From NCBI GenBank assembly GCA_905233825.1, contig CAJOFE010000022.1, positions 1-46,456 on the forward strand: a DNA stretch of 46,456 nucleotides. Reading direction: 5' to 3'. Of this stretch, positions 1-7,253 are shown piece by piece. The stretch is from an uncultured Prevotella sp. GTDB taxonomy: Bacteria > Bacteroidota > Bacteroidia > Bacteroidales > Bacteroidaceae. A program made the position numbers and the translations under genes. How positions within the stretch are numbered: position 1 is the stretch's first letter; each line of letters begins with the position of its first letter. Under the pieces are notes generated by a model that saw nothing but the letters and a program-made list of their open reading frames with translations, ran no database searches and was not told the DNA's origin.

Positions 1-1
1 C

Positions 2-22
2 TTGGGGGCTGCTCGCCCCCAA
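2..22. repeat. G/C hairpin at the window's left edge
   Basis: A perfect 8-bp inverted repeat (TTGGGGGC at 2-9, GCCCCCAA at 15-22) with a 5-nt loop. No T-run follows, so it is not a classical terminator. The 3' end of whatever gene lies to the left is outside the window. It resembles a small intergenic palindrome; function unknown. Confidence 0.5.
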
Positions 23-34
23 ACCCCTCGGTGT

Positions 35-73
35 TTTTCAGGTATTAGTCTTGGCTTCGCCTCTACCTGAAAA
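35..73. repeat. 10-bp inverted repeat, possible terminator
   Basis: TTTTCAGGTA at 35-44 is the exact reverse complement of TACCTGAAAA at 64-73, with a 19-nt spacer. On either strand the hairpin would end in a short T-rich arm. It may terminate an upstream gene beyond the left edge. No gene is visible between 1 and 250. Confidence 0.4.
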
Positions 74-211
74 TTGCACTTCTATCTTGAACTTAGGTTA
101 TAGTATCATTGATGATTACTTAATTGCCTCATGATGTATGTTGTTTTTAACTGTCAGACTGTCAGGTGTAAGAAATCATCAAATGAAAATGAAAGAAAAA
201 TCTTCTTTTTC

Positions 212-242
212 TTTGCATTTTGCTCGTTTATTCGTACCTTTG
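212..242 (+). promoter_or_regulatory. Bacteroidota-type promoter of the 251-3342 unit
   Basis: -33 TTTG at 212-215, a 19-bp spacer, and -7 TACCTTTG at 235-242. The first start codon (251) is only 9 nt past the -7 box, so the transcript would have almost no 5' leader. About 27 bp here nearly match the promoter at 7201-7232, including the run between the two boxes. Confidence 0.8.
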
Positions 243-250
243 CCCCTCGT

Positions 251-448
251 ATGAATTGGAGATTTATTTTGCGATGGGTCATCACCTTTACGGTGTGTCT
301 TGTCATCTATGATTTGACTGCCAGCTTCTGGATGTCGCTCGGCATCCTGATATTGTTGGCTGTAGCCGAGAGTCTGGTCATTGACTGGTGGAAGAAGAGA
401 ACCAACGACCGACGGTCGAAGGGAGAGTCAAAGGAGGAAAAGTCATGA
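251..448 (+). CDS. Small two-pass membrane protein
   Basis: A 65-aa protein that I do not recognise. It has two hydrophobic segments (about residues 7-23 and 27-43) followed by a charged, repetitive Lys/Arg/Glu tail, as expected of a small inner-membrane protein. An in-frame ORF extends back to 131, but the promoter boxes at 212-242 lie inside that extension, so the ATG at 251 is preferred. The stop overlaps the next start as ATGA (445-448), suggesting translational coupling to the DUF4450 protein. A purine-rich AAGGAGG (431-437) precedes that start; it is Shine-Dalgarno-like but may simply be part of the low-complexity tail. Role unknown. Confidence 0.6.
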   Translation: MNWRFILRWVITFTVCLVIYDLTASFWMSLGILILLAVAESLVIDWWKKRTNDRRSKGESKEEKS

Positions 449-3342
449 AGCGTCTGCCATTGTTGTTACTCCTTGCCCTGTCTGCCTTTGGCATCTCTCG
501 GGCTCAATATGACTATTATCCGCAGGACGACGCCATTGTCAATGAGAATGGCAACAACCGTTTCACCCGTGCGCTGTATGGCGGCTGGACTGACTATCGC
601 ATAGAGACCAGCGACCGTCCGCTCTTTGCCGTTGCCAAGCGTGGGTATCACAAGAGCGTGCGTTTCGAGATCGAGGGCGTGCCCCTTGAATCGACTGACT
701 ACTGCAAGTCCTACTATCGCAACGGCATGCGCACCTATCTGCTGGGCGACCATCGCTGGAATCATATAGGCAACGGTATCGTGCGAGTGCATGTGGTAGC
801 CTTGCAGGATGTGGAAGGTGCCATCTGGCAATTCATCTGCGACGGATTGAAAGGCCAGCAGTTGGAAGTGAAGGTAAAGGTGTGCAACATTGCCGACCCT
901 AACCTGGTGCGTAATGGCGACATCGGTGTCGACAAGCCTGGTGTCTTTGAGCCCTCGCCAACGGAAGAGGGACTAGTCGTGGGCAAGGCTACCCGTAGCA
1001 GCAACTTTGCCCATCTGGTGATGCGCCGCGACTCCATCTATTTCATGCACGACGGCGATGCCTTCAAAGCGTTCAACGATGCTGTGGACTATAACAAGAA
1101 GCTGGCACAGCGCATCCAGTTCCAGACTCCCGACCCTTATATCAACACCTTAGGCGGAGCCCTCGTGATGGCTGCCGACGGCGACTGGGACGGTAAGACG
1201 TGGCTACATGGATGCATAGGCTGGCGCACCACGCTGCCAGGCTGGCGTGCTGCCTACGTGGGCGATGTGCTGGGCTGGGGCGATCGTGCTGTCAGTCATT
1301 TCGATGCCTACGCGAAGAGTCAGGTGACGAATGTGGAGCCTACCATAGCCGGCCCTTCGCAGGACTTGGCTCAAAACCTGGCACGTGCTGAGGAGAAATG
1401 GGGCACGCAGATGTTCTCCAACGGCTATATCTGCCGCTATCCTGAGCGTACTGACCAGATGCACCACTACGACATGAACCTCAGCTACATCGACGAGCTG
1501 TTGTGGCACTTCCAATATGATGCCGACCGCGACTACATGCGGAAAATGTGGCCCGTCATCAAGCGTCACCTGGCTTGGGAGAAACGCAATTTCGATGCCG
1601 ACGGCGACCATCTCTATGATGCCTACTGCTGTATCTGGGCCAGCGATGCGCTTTTCTATAATGGGGGTGCCGTCACCCACAGCTCGGCCTATAACTATCG
1701 TGGCAATCTGCTGGCGGCACGTATTGCCGAGCTGATAGGCGAAGATCCTGCGCCCTATCGTCAGGAGGCTGAGGCTATCCTGAAGGCTATGAACGAGCGC
1801 CTGTGGCTATCCCAGCAAGGACACTGGGCTGAATATCAGGATGGAATGGGGCTGAAGCGTGTGCATGAGAGTGCTGCTGTGTGGAGCATCTATACGCCCA
1901 TCGACTGTGGAGCCTGCACGCCTGAACAGGCTTATCAGGCCACCCAGTATATTGACCGCGAGATACCTCACTTCACCGTCGATTCTGTCTTCAAGACCAT
2001 TGCCACCAGCAACTGGCTTCCCTATAGCTGGAGCATCAATAACGTGGCTCCTGCCGAGGTGATGCATACTGCGCTTGCCTATTTCGAGGCAGGACGGGCG
2101 GAAGAAGGCTATAGGCTCATGAAAGCCAACATCCTCGACCAGATGTACTACGGCCAGTCGCCTGCCAACTTCGGCCAGCTAAGCCGCTATGATGCTGCAC
2201 GTGGTGAGTGCTATCGCGACTTCGGCGACTGCATAGGCATCTCCTCGCGCACCTTCATCCAAGGGCTTTTCGGCGTCATTCCACAGGCTCTCTACGGGCA
2301 ATGCATCATCAGACCGGGCTTCCCACAGGACTGGGACAATGCCTCGCTTAAGACACCTTATATAGAATATACGTACACACGTAAGAATGGTAAGATACGA
2401 CTGGAGATTACCCAGAACTTCCCCCAACCGCTACAGATGGTGGCTCGCCAGAATCTGGGCGGAGGCCAGTATCGTGATGTGATGGGAACGACAGAGAAAC
2501 ATCAGGTCATTGAGTGGACGGATGAAGTAGGAAGCAGGACGGAGAATGTATTGCTTAGCAAGGAGGAAGGAAAAAGGAAGAAGGAAGCTGACCTTCCTAC
2601 CAGACTGGGCCTTGCAGAACCCGACCTTTCCAAGCAGTTCCTGCCGCAAGTCATTGATAATGTGTGGAATGCGAAAGTAGATGATATCTTCAAGAACCGC
2701 TATGTGTCGCCCCGTCCGCAATCTACGTCGTTGGAGTTGCCTGTGCAGGGATATGGCGAATGGACCCATCCGCTCGTCACTCCCACCATCGACGACTCAG
2801 GCTTCCGTGCCAAGATACAGACCGGACAGTTCTTCGTGAAGGGCGTTCCCTTCCGCACGCCGACACAAGGCAAAAACATCGTCTATACCAGTCTGTGGAA
2901 CAACTACCCCGACAGCATCGTTATTCCGTTGAAGGGCAATGCTTCGTCGGCCTATCTGCTGATGGCGGGTAGCACCAACCACATGCAATGCCACATCGAC
3001 AACGGCATTGTGGTGGCCAAATATCAGGACAATACTACTGATACGCTCCGACTGCGCAATCCTGAGAACTGGTGCCCCATAGAGCAGGACTACTATATCG
3101 ACGGGAAAGCGTTTAGGACGATTGAGCAGAGGCCTTATCGCATCTGTCTGAGTACGGGCGATGTAAGCCGTGAGCTGGGTCAGACGCTGCGTCTTATGGG
3201 AGTGGAAGGACGTATGATTCCTGGTGGAGCAGCCCAGATGCTGCGCATGCCCCTTCAGTCGCGCAAGAAGCTGAAGAGCCTCACCGTGCGCACGCTTTCC
3301 AACGATGTCGTCATTGGTCTGATGGCTGTTACGTTGCAATGA
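445..3342 (+). CDS. Exported DUF4450-type, six-hairpin glycosidase-like protein
   Basis: A 965-aa protein starting with a clear signal peptide (MKRLPLLLLLALSAFG, cleavage near residue 21). The early NGNNRFTRALYGG segment matches my recollection of DUF4450 proteins of Bacteroidota. The middle (about residues 230-650) is rich in Trp, Tyr and Asp and looks like an (alpha/alpha)6 glycosidase fold, with segments such as HYDMNLSY, WPVIKRHL and the YRDFGDCIG stretch. A beta-rich C-terminal region follows. It probably acts on polysaccharide in the periplasm or at the cell surface; catalytic residues and substrate cannot be assigned. A low-complexity purine tract (2560-2587) encodes a Lys/Glu-rich linker (SKEEGKRKKEAD) and looks like an inserted repeat. 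ATG 445 is chosen because the signal peptide begins there. Confidence 0.72.
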   Translation: MKRLPLLLLLALSAFGISRAQYDYYPQDDAIVNENGNNRFTRALYGGWTDYRIETSDRPLFAVAKRGYHKSVRFEIEGVPLESTDYCKSYYRNGMRTYLLGDHRWNHIGNGIVRVHVVALQDVEGAIWQFICDGLKGQQLEVKVKVCNIADPNLVRNGDIGVDKPGVFEPSPTEEGLVVGKATRSSNFAHLVMRRDSIYFMHDGDAFKAFNDAVDYNKKLAQRIQFQTPDPYINTLGGALVMAADGDWDGKTWLHGCIGWRTTLPGWRAAYVGDVLGWGDRAVSHFDAYAKSQVTNVEPTIAGPSQDLAQNLARAEEKWGTQMFSNGYICRYPERTDQMHHYDMNLSYIDELLWHFQYDADRDYMRKMWPVIKRHLAWEKRNFDADGDHLYDAYCCIWASDALFYNGGAVTHSSAYNYRGNLLAARIAELIGEDPAPYRQEAEAILKAMNERLWLSQQGHWAEYQDGMGLKRVHESAAVWSIYTPIDCGACTPEQAYQATQYIDREIPHFTVDSVFKTIATSNWLPYSWSINNVAPAEVMHTALAYFEAGRAEEGYRLMKANILDQMYYGQSPANFGQLSRYDAARGECYRDFGDCIGISSRTFIQGLFGVIPQALYGQCIIRPGFPQDWDNASLKTPYIEYTYTRKNGKIRLEITQNFPQPLQMVARQNLGGGQYRDVMGTTEKHQVIEWTDEVGSRTENVLLSKEEGKRKKEADLPTRLGLAEPDLSKQFLPQVIDNVWNAKVDDIFKNRYVSPRPQSTSLELPVQGYGEWTHPLVTPTIDDSGFRAKIQTGQFFVKGVPFRTPTQGKNIVYTSLWNNYPDSIVIPLKGNASSAYLLMAGSTNHMQCHIDNGIVVAKYQDNTTDTLRLRNPENWCPIEQDYYIDGKAFRTIEQRPYRICLSTGDVSRELGQTLRLMGVEGRMIPGGAAQMLRMPLQSRKKLKSLTVRTLSNDVVIGLMAVTLQ
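2560..2587 (+). repeat. In-frame purine-rich tract inside the DUF4450 gene
   Basis: Repeated AAGGA/GGAAG units with no pyrimidines encode a Lys/Glu-rich linker of about ten residues. Similar tracts are normally seen between genes in such genomes, and the compositional break from the flanking DNA is sharp. Confidence 0.5.
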
Positions 3343-3358
3343 GTTAGTGGTTAGGAGT

Positions 3359-4819
3359 ATGCAACAGTTGAAGGAACTATATAGCCGATGGAGTGGGGCA
3401 GAGCCCGCCCTGATAGAGAAATTGCCAGGAGCAGGCAGTAACCGCATCTATTATCGTCTTACTGACGGCGAAGGCCACAGCGTGATTGGCTGCATAGGCA
3501 CCAGTCGCGAGGAGAATCATGCCTTTGTCGCTTTGGCCCGTCATTTCCATGCAAAAGGTCTGCCTGTGCCTGAGGTGCTGGCGGTCAGCGACGACGAGGT
3601 GCGCTACCTTCAGACCGACCTCGGCTCTACGTCGCTTTTCGATGCACTACGGCGAGGACGTGAGGCAGGTGGGCAGTATAATGAGGAAGAGAAGGAACTG
3701 CTGCGTCAGACCATCCGTATGTTGCCTCGCATACAGTTCGAGGGAGCTCAGGGACTCGATTTCTCCGTGTGCTATCCTCAGCCACAGTTCGACGAGACGG
3801 GTGTGATGTTCGACCTGAACTACTTCAAGTACTGCTACCTGAAAGCAACGGGCATCGATTTCCACGAGCTGCGTCTGGAAGAGGACTTCCGTCAAATGGC
3901 CCATGACCTCACCAGCTTTCAGGGTGACACCTTCCTCTATCGTGACTTCCAGGCAAGGAACATCATGATAGCTCCCCTCTCTTTTATCGACTTCCAGGGA
4001 GGCCGTCGCGGTCCCGTCTATTATGACCTGGCATCATTCTTATGGCAGGCGTCGGCCCGCTATCCGCAGGAATTGCGACAGGAACTGCTCGATGTATATT
4101 ATGCTGAGACTCAGCGCTATACGCAGATGCCGCCCCGTGAGGAGTTCGACAACCGTTTGCGCCTCTTCGTGCTCTTCCGACTGATGCAGGTGTTAGGCGC
4201 TTACGGTTTCCGTGGCTATTTCGAGCGTAAGCAGCACTTCATCGACTCCATTCCGCCTGCCCTCCAGAATCTGAGAGAGCTTATTGGGCAGGCTCAGCTC
4301 CAGGGAAATAGATACCCATATTTGATGGAAGTCTTAGGGAAATTAACTGCTCAGCAGTCCAATCAATCGGTTTCCCTTCCTCGCAGGGAAGGACCGGGAG
4401 AGAGTCTGGAGCGTCCTCTTGTTGTCCGCATCTTCAGCTTCTCCTATAAGAAAGGCATTCCTCAGGACGAGAGCGGCAATGGCGGAGGCTATGTGTTCGA
4501 TTGCCGTTCTACCCACAACCCTGGGCGCTATGAGCAGTACAAGCAGCTGACAGGCCTCGATGCCCCTGTGATTAAGTTCTTAGAGGATGACGGGGAAATA
4601 CTTACTTTCTTGGAGTCGGTATATAAGCTGGCCGATTTCCATGTGGCTCGTTATATAGAGCGGGGCTTCACGTCGCTCATGTTCTGCTTCGGTTGTACGG
4701 GTGGTCAGCATCGTTCCGTGTATAGTGCCCAGCATCTGGCCGAGCATATCCACAAGAAGTTCCCTGAGGTCAAGGTCTGCCTTTGCCATCGTGAGCAGGG
4801 CATTGAGCAAAGCCTGTGA
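3359..4819 (+). CDS. APH-family kinase fused to a RapZ C-terminal domain
   Basis: A 486-aa two-domain protein. Residues 1 to about 330 are an aminoglycoside-phosphotransferase (APH/AmgK-like) kinase. It has an early GSNRIYYRL loop, the catalytic loop YRDFQARN (Asp196, Asn201) and the metal-binding IDFQGG (Asp211) before YYDLASF. After a repeat-derived linker (about 335-350), residues 350-486 match the C-terminal domain of RapZ: FSFSYKKGIP, GYVFDCRSTHNP and GCTGGQHRSVY (445-455). In E. coli that domain senses glucosamine-6-phosphate. AmgK-type kinases phosphorylate MurNAc/GlcNAc, so a role in amino-sugar or cell-wall recycling is inferred, not shown. ATG 3359 is chosen over an in-frame GTG at 3347. 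The 3' end overlaps the convergent T9SS plug gene by 50 bp. Confidence 0.85.
   Translation: MQQLKELYSRWSGAEPALIEKLPGAGSNRIYYRLTDGEGHSVIGCIGTSREENHAFVALARHFHAKGLPVPEVLAVSDDEVRYLQTDLGSTSLFDALRRGREAGGQYNEEEKELLRQTIRMLPRIQFEGAQGLDFSVCYPQPQFDETGVMFDLNYFKYCYLKATGIDFHELRLEEDFRQMAHDLTSFQGDTFLYRDFQARNIMIAPLSFIDFQGGRRGPVYYDLASFLWQASARYPQELRQELLDVYYAETQRYTQMPPREEFDNRLRLFVLFRLMQVLGAYGFRGYFERKQHFIDSIPPALQNLRELIGQAQLQGNRYPYLMEVLGKLTAQQSNQSVSLPRREGPGESLERPLVVRIFSFSYKKGIPQDESGNGGGYVFDCRSTHNPGRYEQYKQLTGLDAPVIKFLEDDGEILTFLESVYKLADFHVARYIERGFTSLMFCFGCTGGQHRSVYSAQHLAEHIHKKFPEVKVCLCHREQGIEQSL
4372..4392 (+). repeat. Palindrome in the linker of the APH-RapZ gene
   Basis: A small palindrome in which TTCCCT pairs with AGGGAA, or in a shifted register CCTTCC with GGAAGG. 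It is followed by a GGGAGAGAG tract and is translated as part of the SVSLPRREGPGESL linker. It looks like a REP-type intergenic element inserted in frame at a domain boundary. Confidence 0.5.
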
Positions 4820-6020
4820 GTCGCCACGACCGTTCACCAATACCTTTGAAATAGATGAAGGCCGTGTAGCTGTTCTCCGTCTGATAGAACGAGCCTTCTT
4901 CGGGCAGTTGGTGGGTGGTGCCGTCGTAGTCGGCCAGCAACACCCGGTAGTTGTAATATCCCAGCTTTTGCAGGATGACGGCATTGTATGTCCCGTCCTC
5001 GTCGTAGGTCATCGTATAGTTCTCCTTCGGCTCTACCGTCCACCATCCGTCAATTCTCACTTGGGCGTTGTCATACTGGCGCAGGGGCTTCAGCTTATAG
5101 TGCACATAGACGTAGTCTGACGTGTTGTCAATTTCGATGTTGTCGCTGTTGCGTATCAGGAAGGCACCGTTGGCATCTACGTCATAGACATAGTTGCGCT
5201 GAGGCTCCACGCTGAAGGGGAAGGCATGGAAGCGCCGCTCAGCCTCGTCCCAGTTTATCTCTGCCAGTCCCATCGTGGTATGCGAGGGGTCGAGCACTTC
5301 GAACTTGTGGTATTCGTTTCCTGCCTCGAAAATCATCGCCCTGTTGTGTTCCCACGTCAGACCGTTGGCTGTGGAGTAGTTGGGACGCACGTTCTGCTTC
5401 ATGTTGTCCTCGCGACCGTTCTGCATCACCAGCGTCTGAATCTGCTCGTTGGCGTTCGTCACCCGCAACGCCTTGTAGCCCACTCTCATCTCCACCTGCT
5501 GGTGGCTCTTGTTCAGGTCGATGTCGGTATTGGTAGTCATGGCTAAGGCCACGTCCATCAGCGGTTCCACCACCCTGAACTCTATTACGATCACCTCCTC
5601 GCCCTGTTCCTCGTCCTTGATGTGCAGGCGGTAGTTGCCACTCATCTTCAGCCGTATGTCATCGTTGGGAATCTGCATGCGGTAGTGGGTGTAGAGCACG
5701 GTGGTGTTCAGCGAGTTCTCATAGTCCTCGATGGGACGGCCGTTGAAGCCTTCCATCCAGTCGCTTTCGAATAGTCCCTCGCAGGGTGTCCAGTCGGGAT
5801 TGCAGGGTTCCAGCTCGTAGATCAGTCGCAGGTAGTTGTGCGACAGTTCGTCGAAGCCTATCTGCAGCACGTCGTCCGAGCCTAACCGCATGACGGGCAG
5901 CGCCCTCCAGTCGTCGTTCACCACCACCTGCAGCGACTTGAAGTTGGGTGCCACAATCCGATGTCTTGCCACAGCCAGCATCGGCATCAGTAGGCCTGTC
6001 AGTAATAGTATGCGTCTCAT
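4770..6020 (-). CDS. Type IX secretion system plug-family protein (DUF5103)
   Basis: A 416-aa protein with an N-terminal signal peptide (MRRILLLTGLLMPMLAVA). The order of conserved pieces (FKSLQVVVNDDW, LRLIYELEPCNPDW, SDWMEGFN, YTHYRMQIPN, GNYRLHIKD, then a long beta-rich C-terminal half) matches the DUF5103 family, renamed T9SS plug protein because it closes the SprA translocon channel. It would act on the periplasmic side of the outer membrane. Its presence fits the T9SS-like tail on the protease at 23828-27256. It has its own promoter, divergent from the lipoprotein gene. Its last 50 bp overlap the 3' end of the APH-RapZ gene on the other strand. Confidence 0.8.
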   Translation of the reverse strand: MRRILLLTGLLMPMLAVARHRIVAPNFKSLQVVVNDDWRALPVMRLGSDDVLQIGFDELSHNYLRLIYELEPCNPDWTPCEGLFESDWMEGFNGRPIEDYENSLNTTVLYTHYRMQIPNDDIRLKMSGNYRLHIKDEEQGEEVIVIEFRVVEPLMDVALAMTTNTDIDLNKSHQQVEMRVGYKALRVTNANEQIQTLVMQNGREDNMKQNVRPNYSTANGLTWEHNRAMIFEAGNEYHKFEVLDPSHTTMGLAEINWDEAERRFHAFPFSVEPQRNYVYDVDANGAFLIRNSDNIEIDNTSDYVYVHYKLKPLRQYDNAQVRIDGWWTVEPKENYTMTYDEDGTYNAVILQKLGYYNYRVLLADYDGTTHQLPEEGSFYQTENSYTAFIYFKGIGERSWRLTGFAQCPAHDGKGRP

Positions 6021-6039
6021 TGGTCTATATTTACGGCGG

Positions 6040-6071
6040 CGAAATTACAAAATAAAATTGAATAAAACAAA
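6040..6071 (-). promoter_or_regulatory. Promoter of the T9SS plug-family gene
   Basis: Read on the minus strand: TTTG at 6071-6068, a 20-bp spacer, and TAATTTCG (one mismatch to TAnnTTTG) at 6047-6040. The start codon at 6020 lies 20 nt downstream. Back to back with the promoter at 6086-6117. Confidence 0.6.
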
Positions 6072-6085
6072 TAATTGCCTCATAA

Positions 6086-6117
6086 TTTGGAACTTTCCGA
6101 TTTATTCCCTAAATTTG
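6086..6117 (+). promoter_or_regulatory. Promoter of the small lipoprotein gene
   Basis: -33 TTTG at 6086-6089, a 20-bp spacer, and -7 TAAATTTG at 6110-6117. It drives the gene starting at 6150. Confidence 0.75.
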
Positions 6118-6149
6118 CAGCGTCAAACAATAATTAAACAGATTAGCGT

Positions 6150-6587
6150 ATGAAAAAGTATTTGTTAATGATGTTGTGTGCTCTGTTGGTTCAGGGGATG
6201 ACAAGTTGTAGTAGCGACGACGATGACGATAGCCCTTTTCTTGGTAAATGGCAGTTGGTGAGTATTGAGGCTGCAAGTTATGATGAAAGTGGCTTTACGG
6301 ACGACATGACTATCACAGATTGTAGAAGTGAGAATAAGTTCATCACCTTTCTTTCAAATGGGCGTATGGATTTTGAGTTAAAGACAAAATACAGCTATAA
6401 TGACCAATTCCTGTACTACTATTATCCAAGTACTCATGGTACAAATACATACGAATATTCCTTTGGAGATGATAATAACACGTTAAGACTTAAACTCAAA
6501 AAGGTGGATAGTGGAGACATTCGTTATATCTATGATAGTGCATATGATTTATTAGGTAAAACTCAAGTTTATAAAAAAGTGGAATAA
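6150..6587 (+). CDS. Small lipoprotein, lipocalin-like fold
   Basis: A 145-aa protein with a lipoprotein signal peptide ending in a lipobox (GMTSC, Cys20), followed by SSDDDDD, an acidic stretch resembling the surface-export signal of Bacteroidota lipoproteins. FLGKWQLVSIE and the following beta-strand pattern resemble the lipocalin-like domains common in this phylum. The DNA is more AT-rich than the neighbouring metabolic genes. It stands alone, with its own promoter and a strong terminator. Ligand and role are unknown. Confidence 0.65.
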   Translation: MKKYLLMMLCALLVQGMTSCSSDDDDDSPFLGKWQLVSIEAASYDESGFTDDMTITDCRSENKFITFLSNGRMDFELKTKYSYNDQFLYYYYPSTHGTNTYEYSFGDDNNTLRLKLKKVDSGDIRYIYDSAYDLLGKTQVYKKVE

Positions 6588-6604
6588 TTACAATGTGCTA
6601 AATG

Positions 6605-6651
6605 AAACGAGGAGCGTGCTAAATTAATTTTATACGCTCCTCGTTTTATTT
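6605..6651 (+). terminator. Rho-independent terminator after the lipoprotein gene
   Basis: A perfect 13-bp stem (AAACGAGGAGCGT at 6605-6617 with ACGCTCCTCGTTT at 6634-6646), a 16-nt loop, then TTTTATTTT. Part of the loop and right arm resembles the repeat at 21528-21554. Confidence 0.8.
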
Positions 6652-6737
6652 TGGAGCGTCCAAAAAACTTCTTGGAACGTCCTCGTTGGCACTTCGCAGC
6701 GTTCATTTATGAAAAAGGTGTCCTCTTTGGGGCTTGG

Positions 6738-6798
6738 AGATGCCTTCTTCAGGGCCAAAAGGTGCCTTCTTTATGCTTTGGAGAAGGCATCTGTTTTT
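6738..6798 (+). repeat. 11-bp stem hairpin followed by a T-run
   Basis: AGATGCCTTCT (6738-6748) pairs perfectly with AGAAGGCATCT (6782-6792), with a 33-nt loop and TTTTT at 6794-6798. It could be a second terminator or a structured RNA. The loop contains another TGCCTTCTT, part of an imperfect tandem duplication beginning near 6718 and 6761. Confidence 0.45.
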
Positions 6799-7200
6799 CT
6801 CTTTTTATAGTATACGCGCGCATATACGCGCACACTTAAAATTTTTAATAAAAAATCTGCACTTCTGTTACTATTCGTTGTAAACAGCTGTAAGACAATG
6901 AGATAGATAGGTGCAAATATGGTGACAATAGTGACAGATATTCTGAAACATAGCACAAAAAACTGCAATTTTTTGAAGAAAAAGTTTCAAAAACGAGAAA
7001 TAAATGCTCAAAAACAACAAGAAAATAGCTGAAATCGAGGCAAAAAGTAGAAAAAATGGCTTCCAAACAGCAGTAATTGCTCCCCCAAATGTGTAAAAAC
7101 TGAACAAAAAGGCATTTTTTTTGCGAAAAACAGCAAATAATTGCAACTCATTGATAATGAGATGTTTTTGTGCGGACTACGAAAAAATGTATGGTTTTCC

Positions 7201-7232
7201 TTTGGTGTTCTGCTCATTTATTCGTACCTTTG
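7201..7232 (+). promoter_or_regulatory. Promoter of the porin-asparaginase unit
   Basis: -33 TTTG at 7201-7204, a 20-bp spacer, and -7 TACCTTTG at 7225-7232. The segment from the spacer through the -7 box is nearly identical to that at 216-246. Confidence 0.8.
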
Positions 7233-7253
7233 CCCTGAAAAAGAATAGTTTTT

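Larger units (their letters stand above)
6588..7253. other. Non-coding stretch between lipoprotein and porin genes
   Basis: About 660 bp without a credible gene. In order it holds the terminator at 6605-6651; a GGAGCGTCC/GGAACGTCC pair; a 43-bp-period imperfect direct duplication that ends in a hairpin (6738-6792); an alternating ACGCGCGCATATACGCGC stretch near 6813-6832; about 350 bp of A-rich DNA; a 6-bp inverted repeat (CTCATT/AATGAG) near 7147-7161; and the porin promoter. The short minus-strand ORFs here are low-complexity and lack promoter support. Confidence 0.6.

Noticed and set aside
131..250. N-terminal extension of the small membrane protein
   Set aside because: It would cover both promoter boxes (212-242), and the extension lacks protein-like character.
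430..441. Shine-Dalgarno site (AAGGAGG) for the DUF4450 gene
   Set aside because: Bacteroidota initiation rarely depends on this motif and the sequence belongs to a longer purine-rich coding tract, so it was noted but not called as a functional site.
6771..7217. Several overlapping minus-strand ORFs in the A-rich region before the porin gene
   Set aside because: Phe/Leu/Ser-rich products of A/T-rich DNA in three frames, without promoter boxes or homology that I can recognise.
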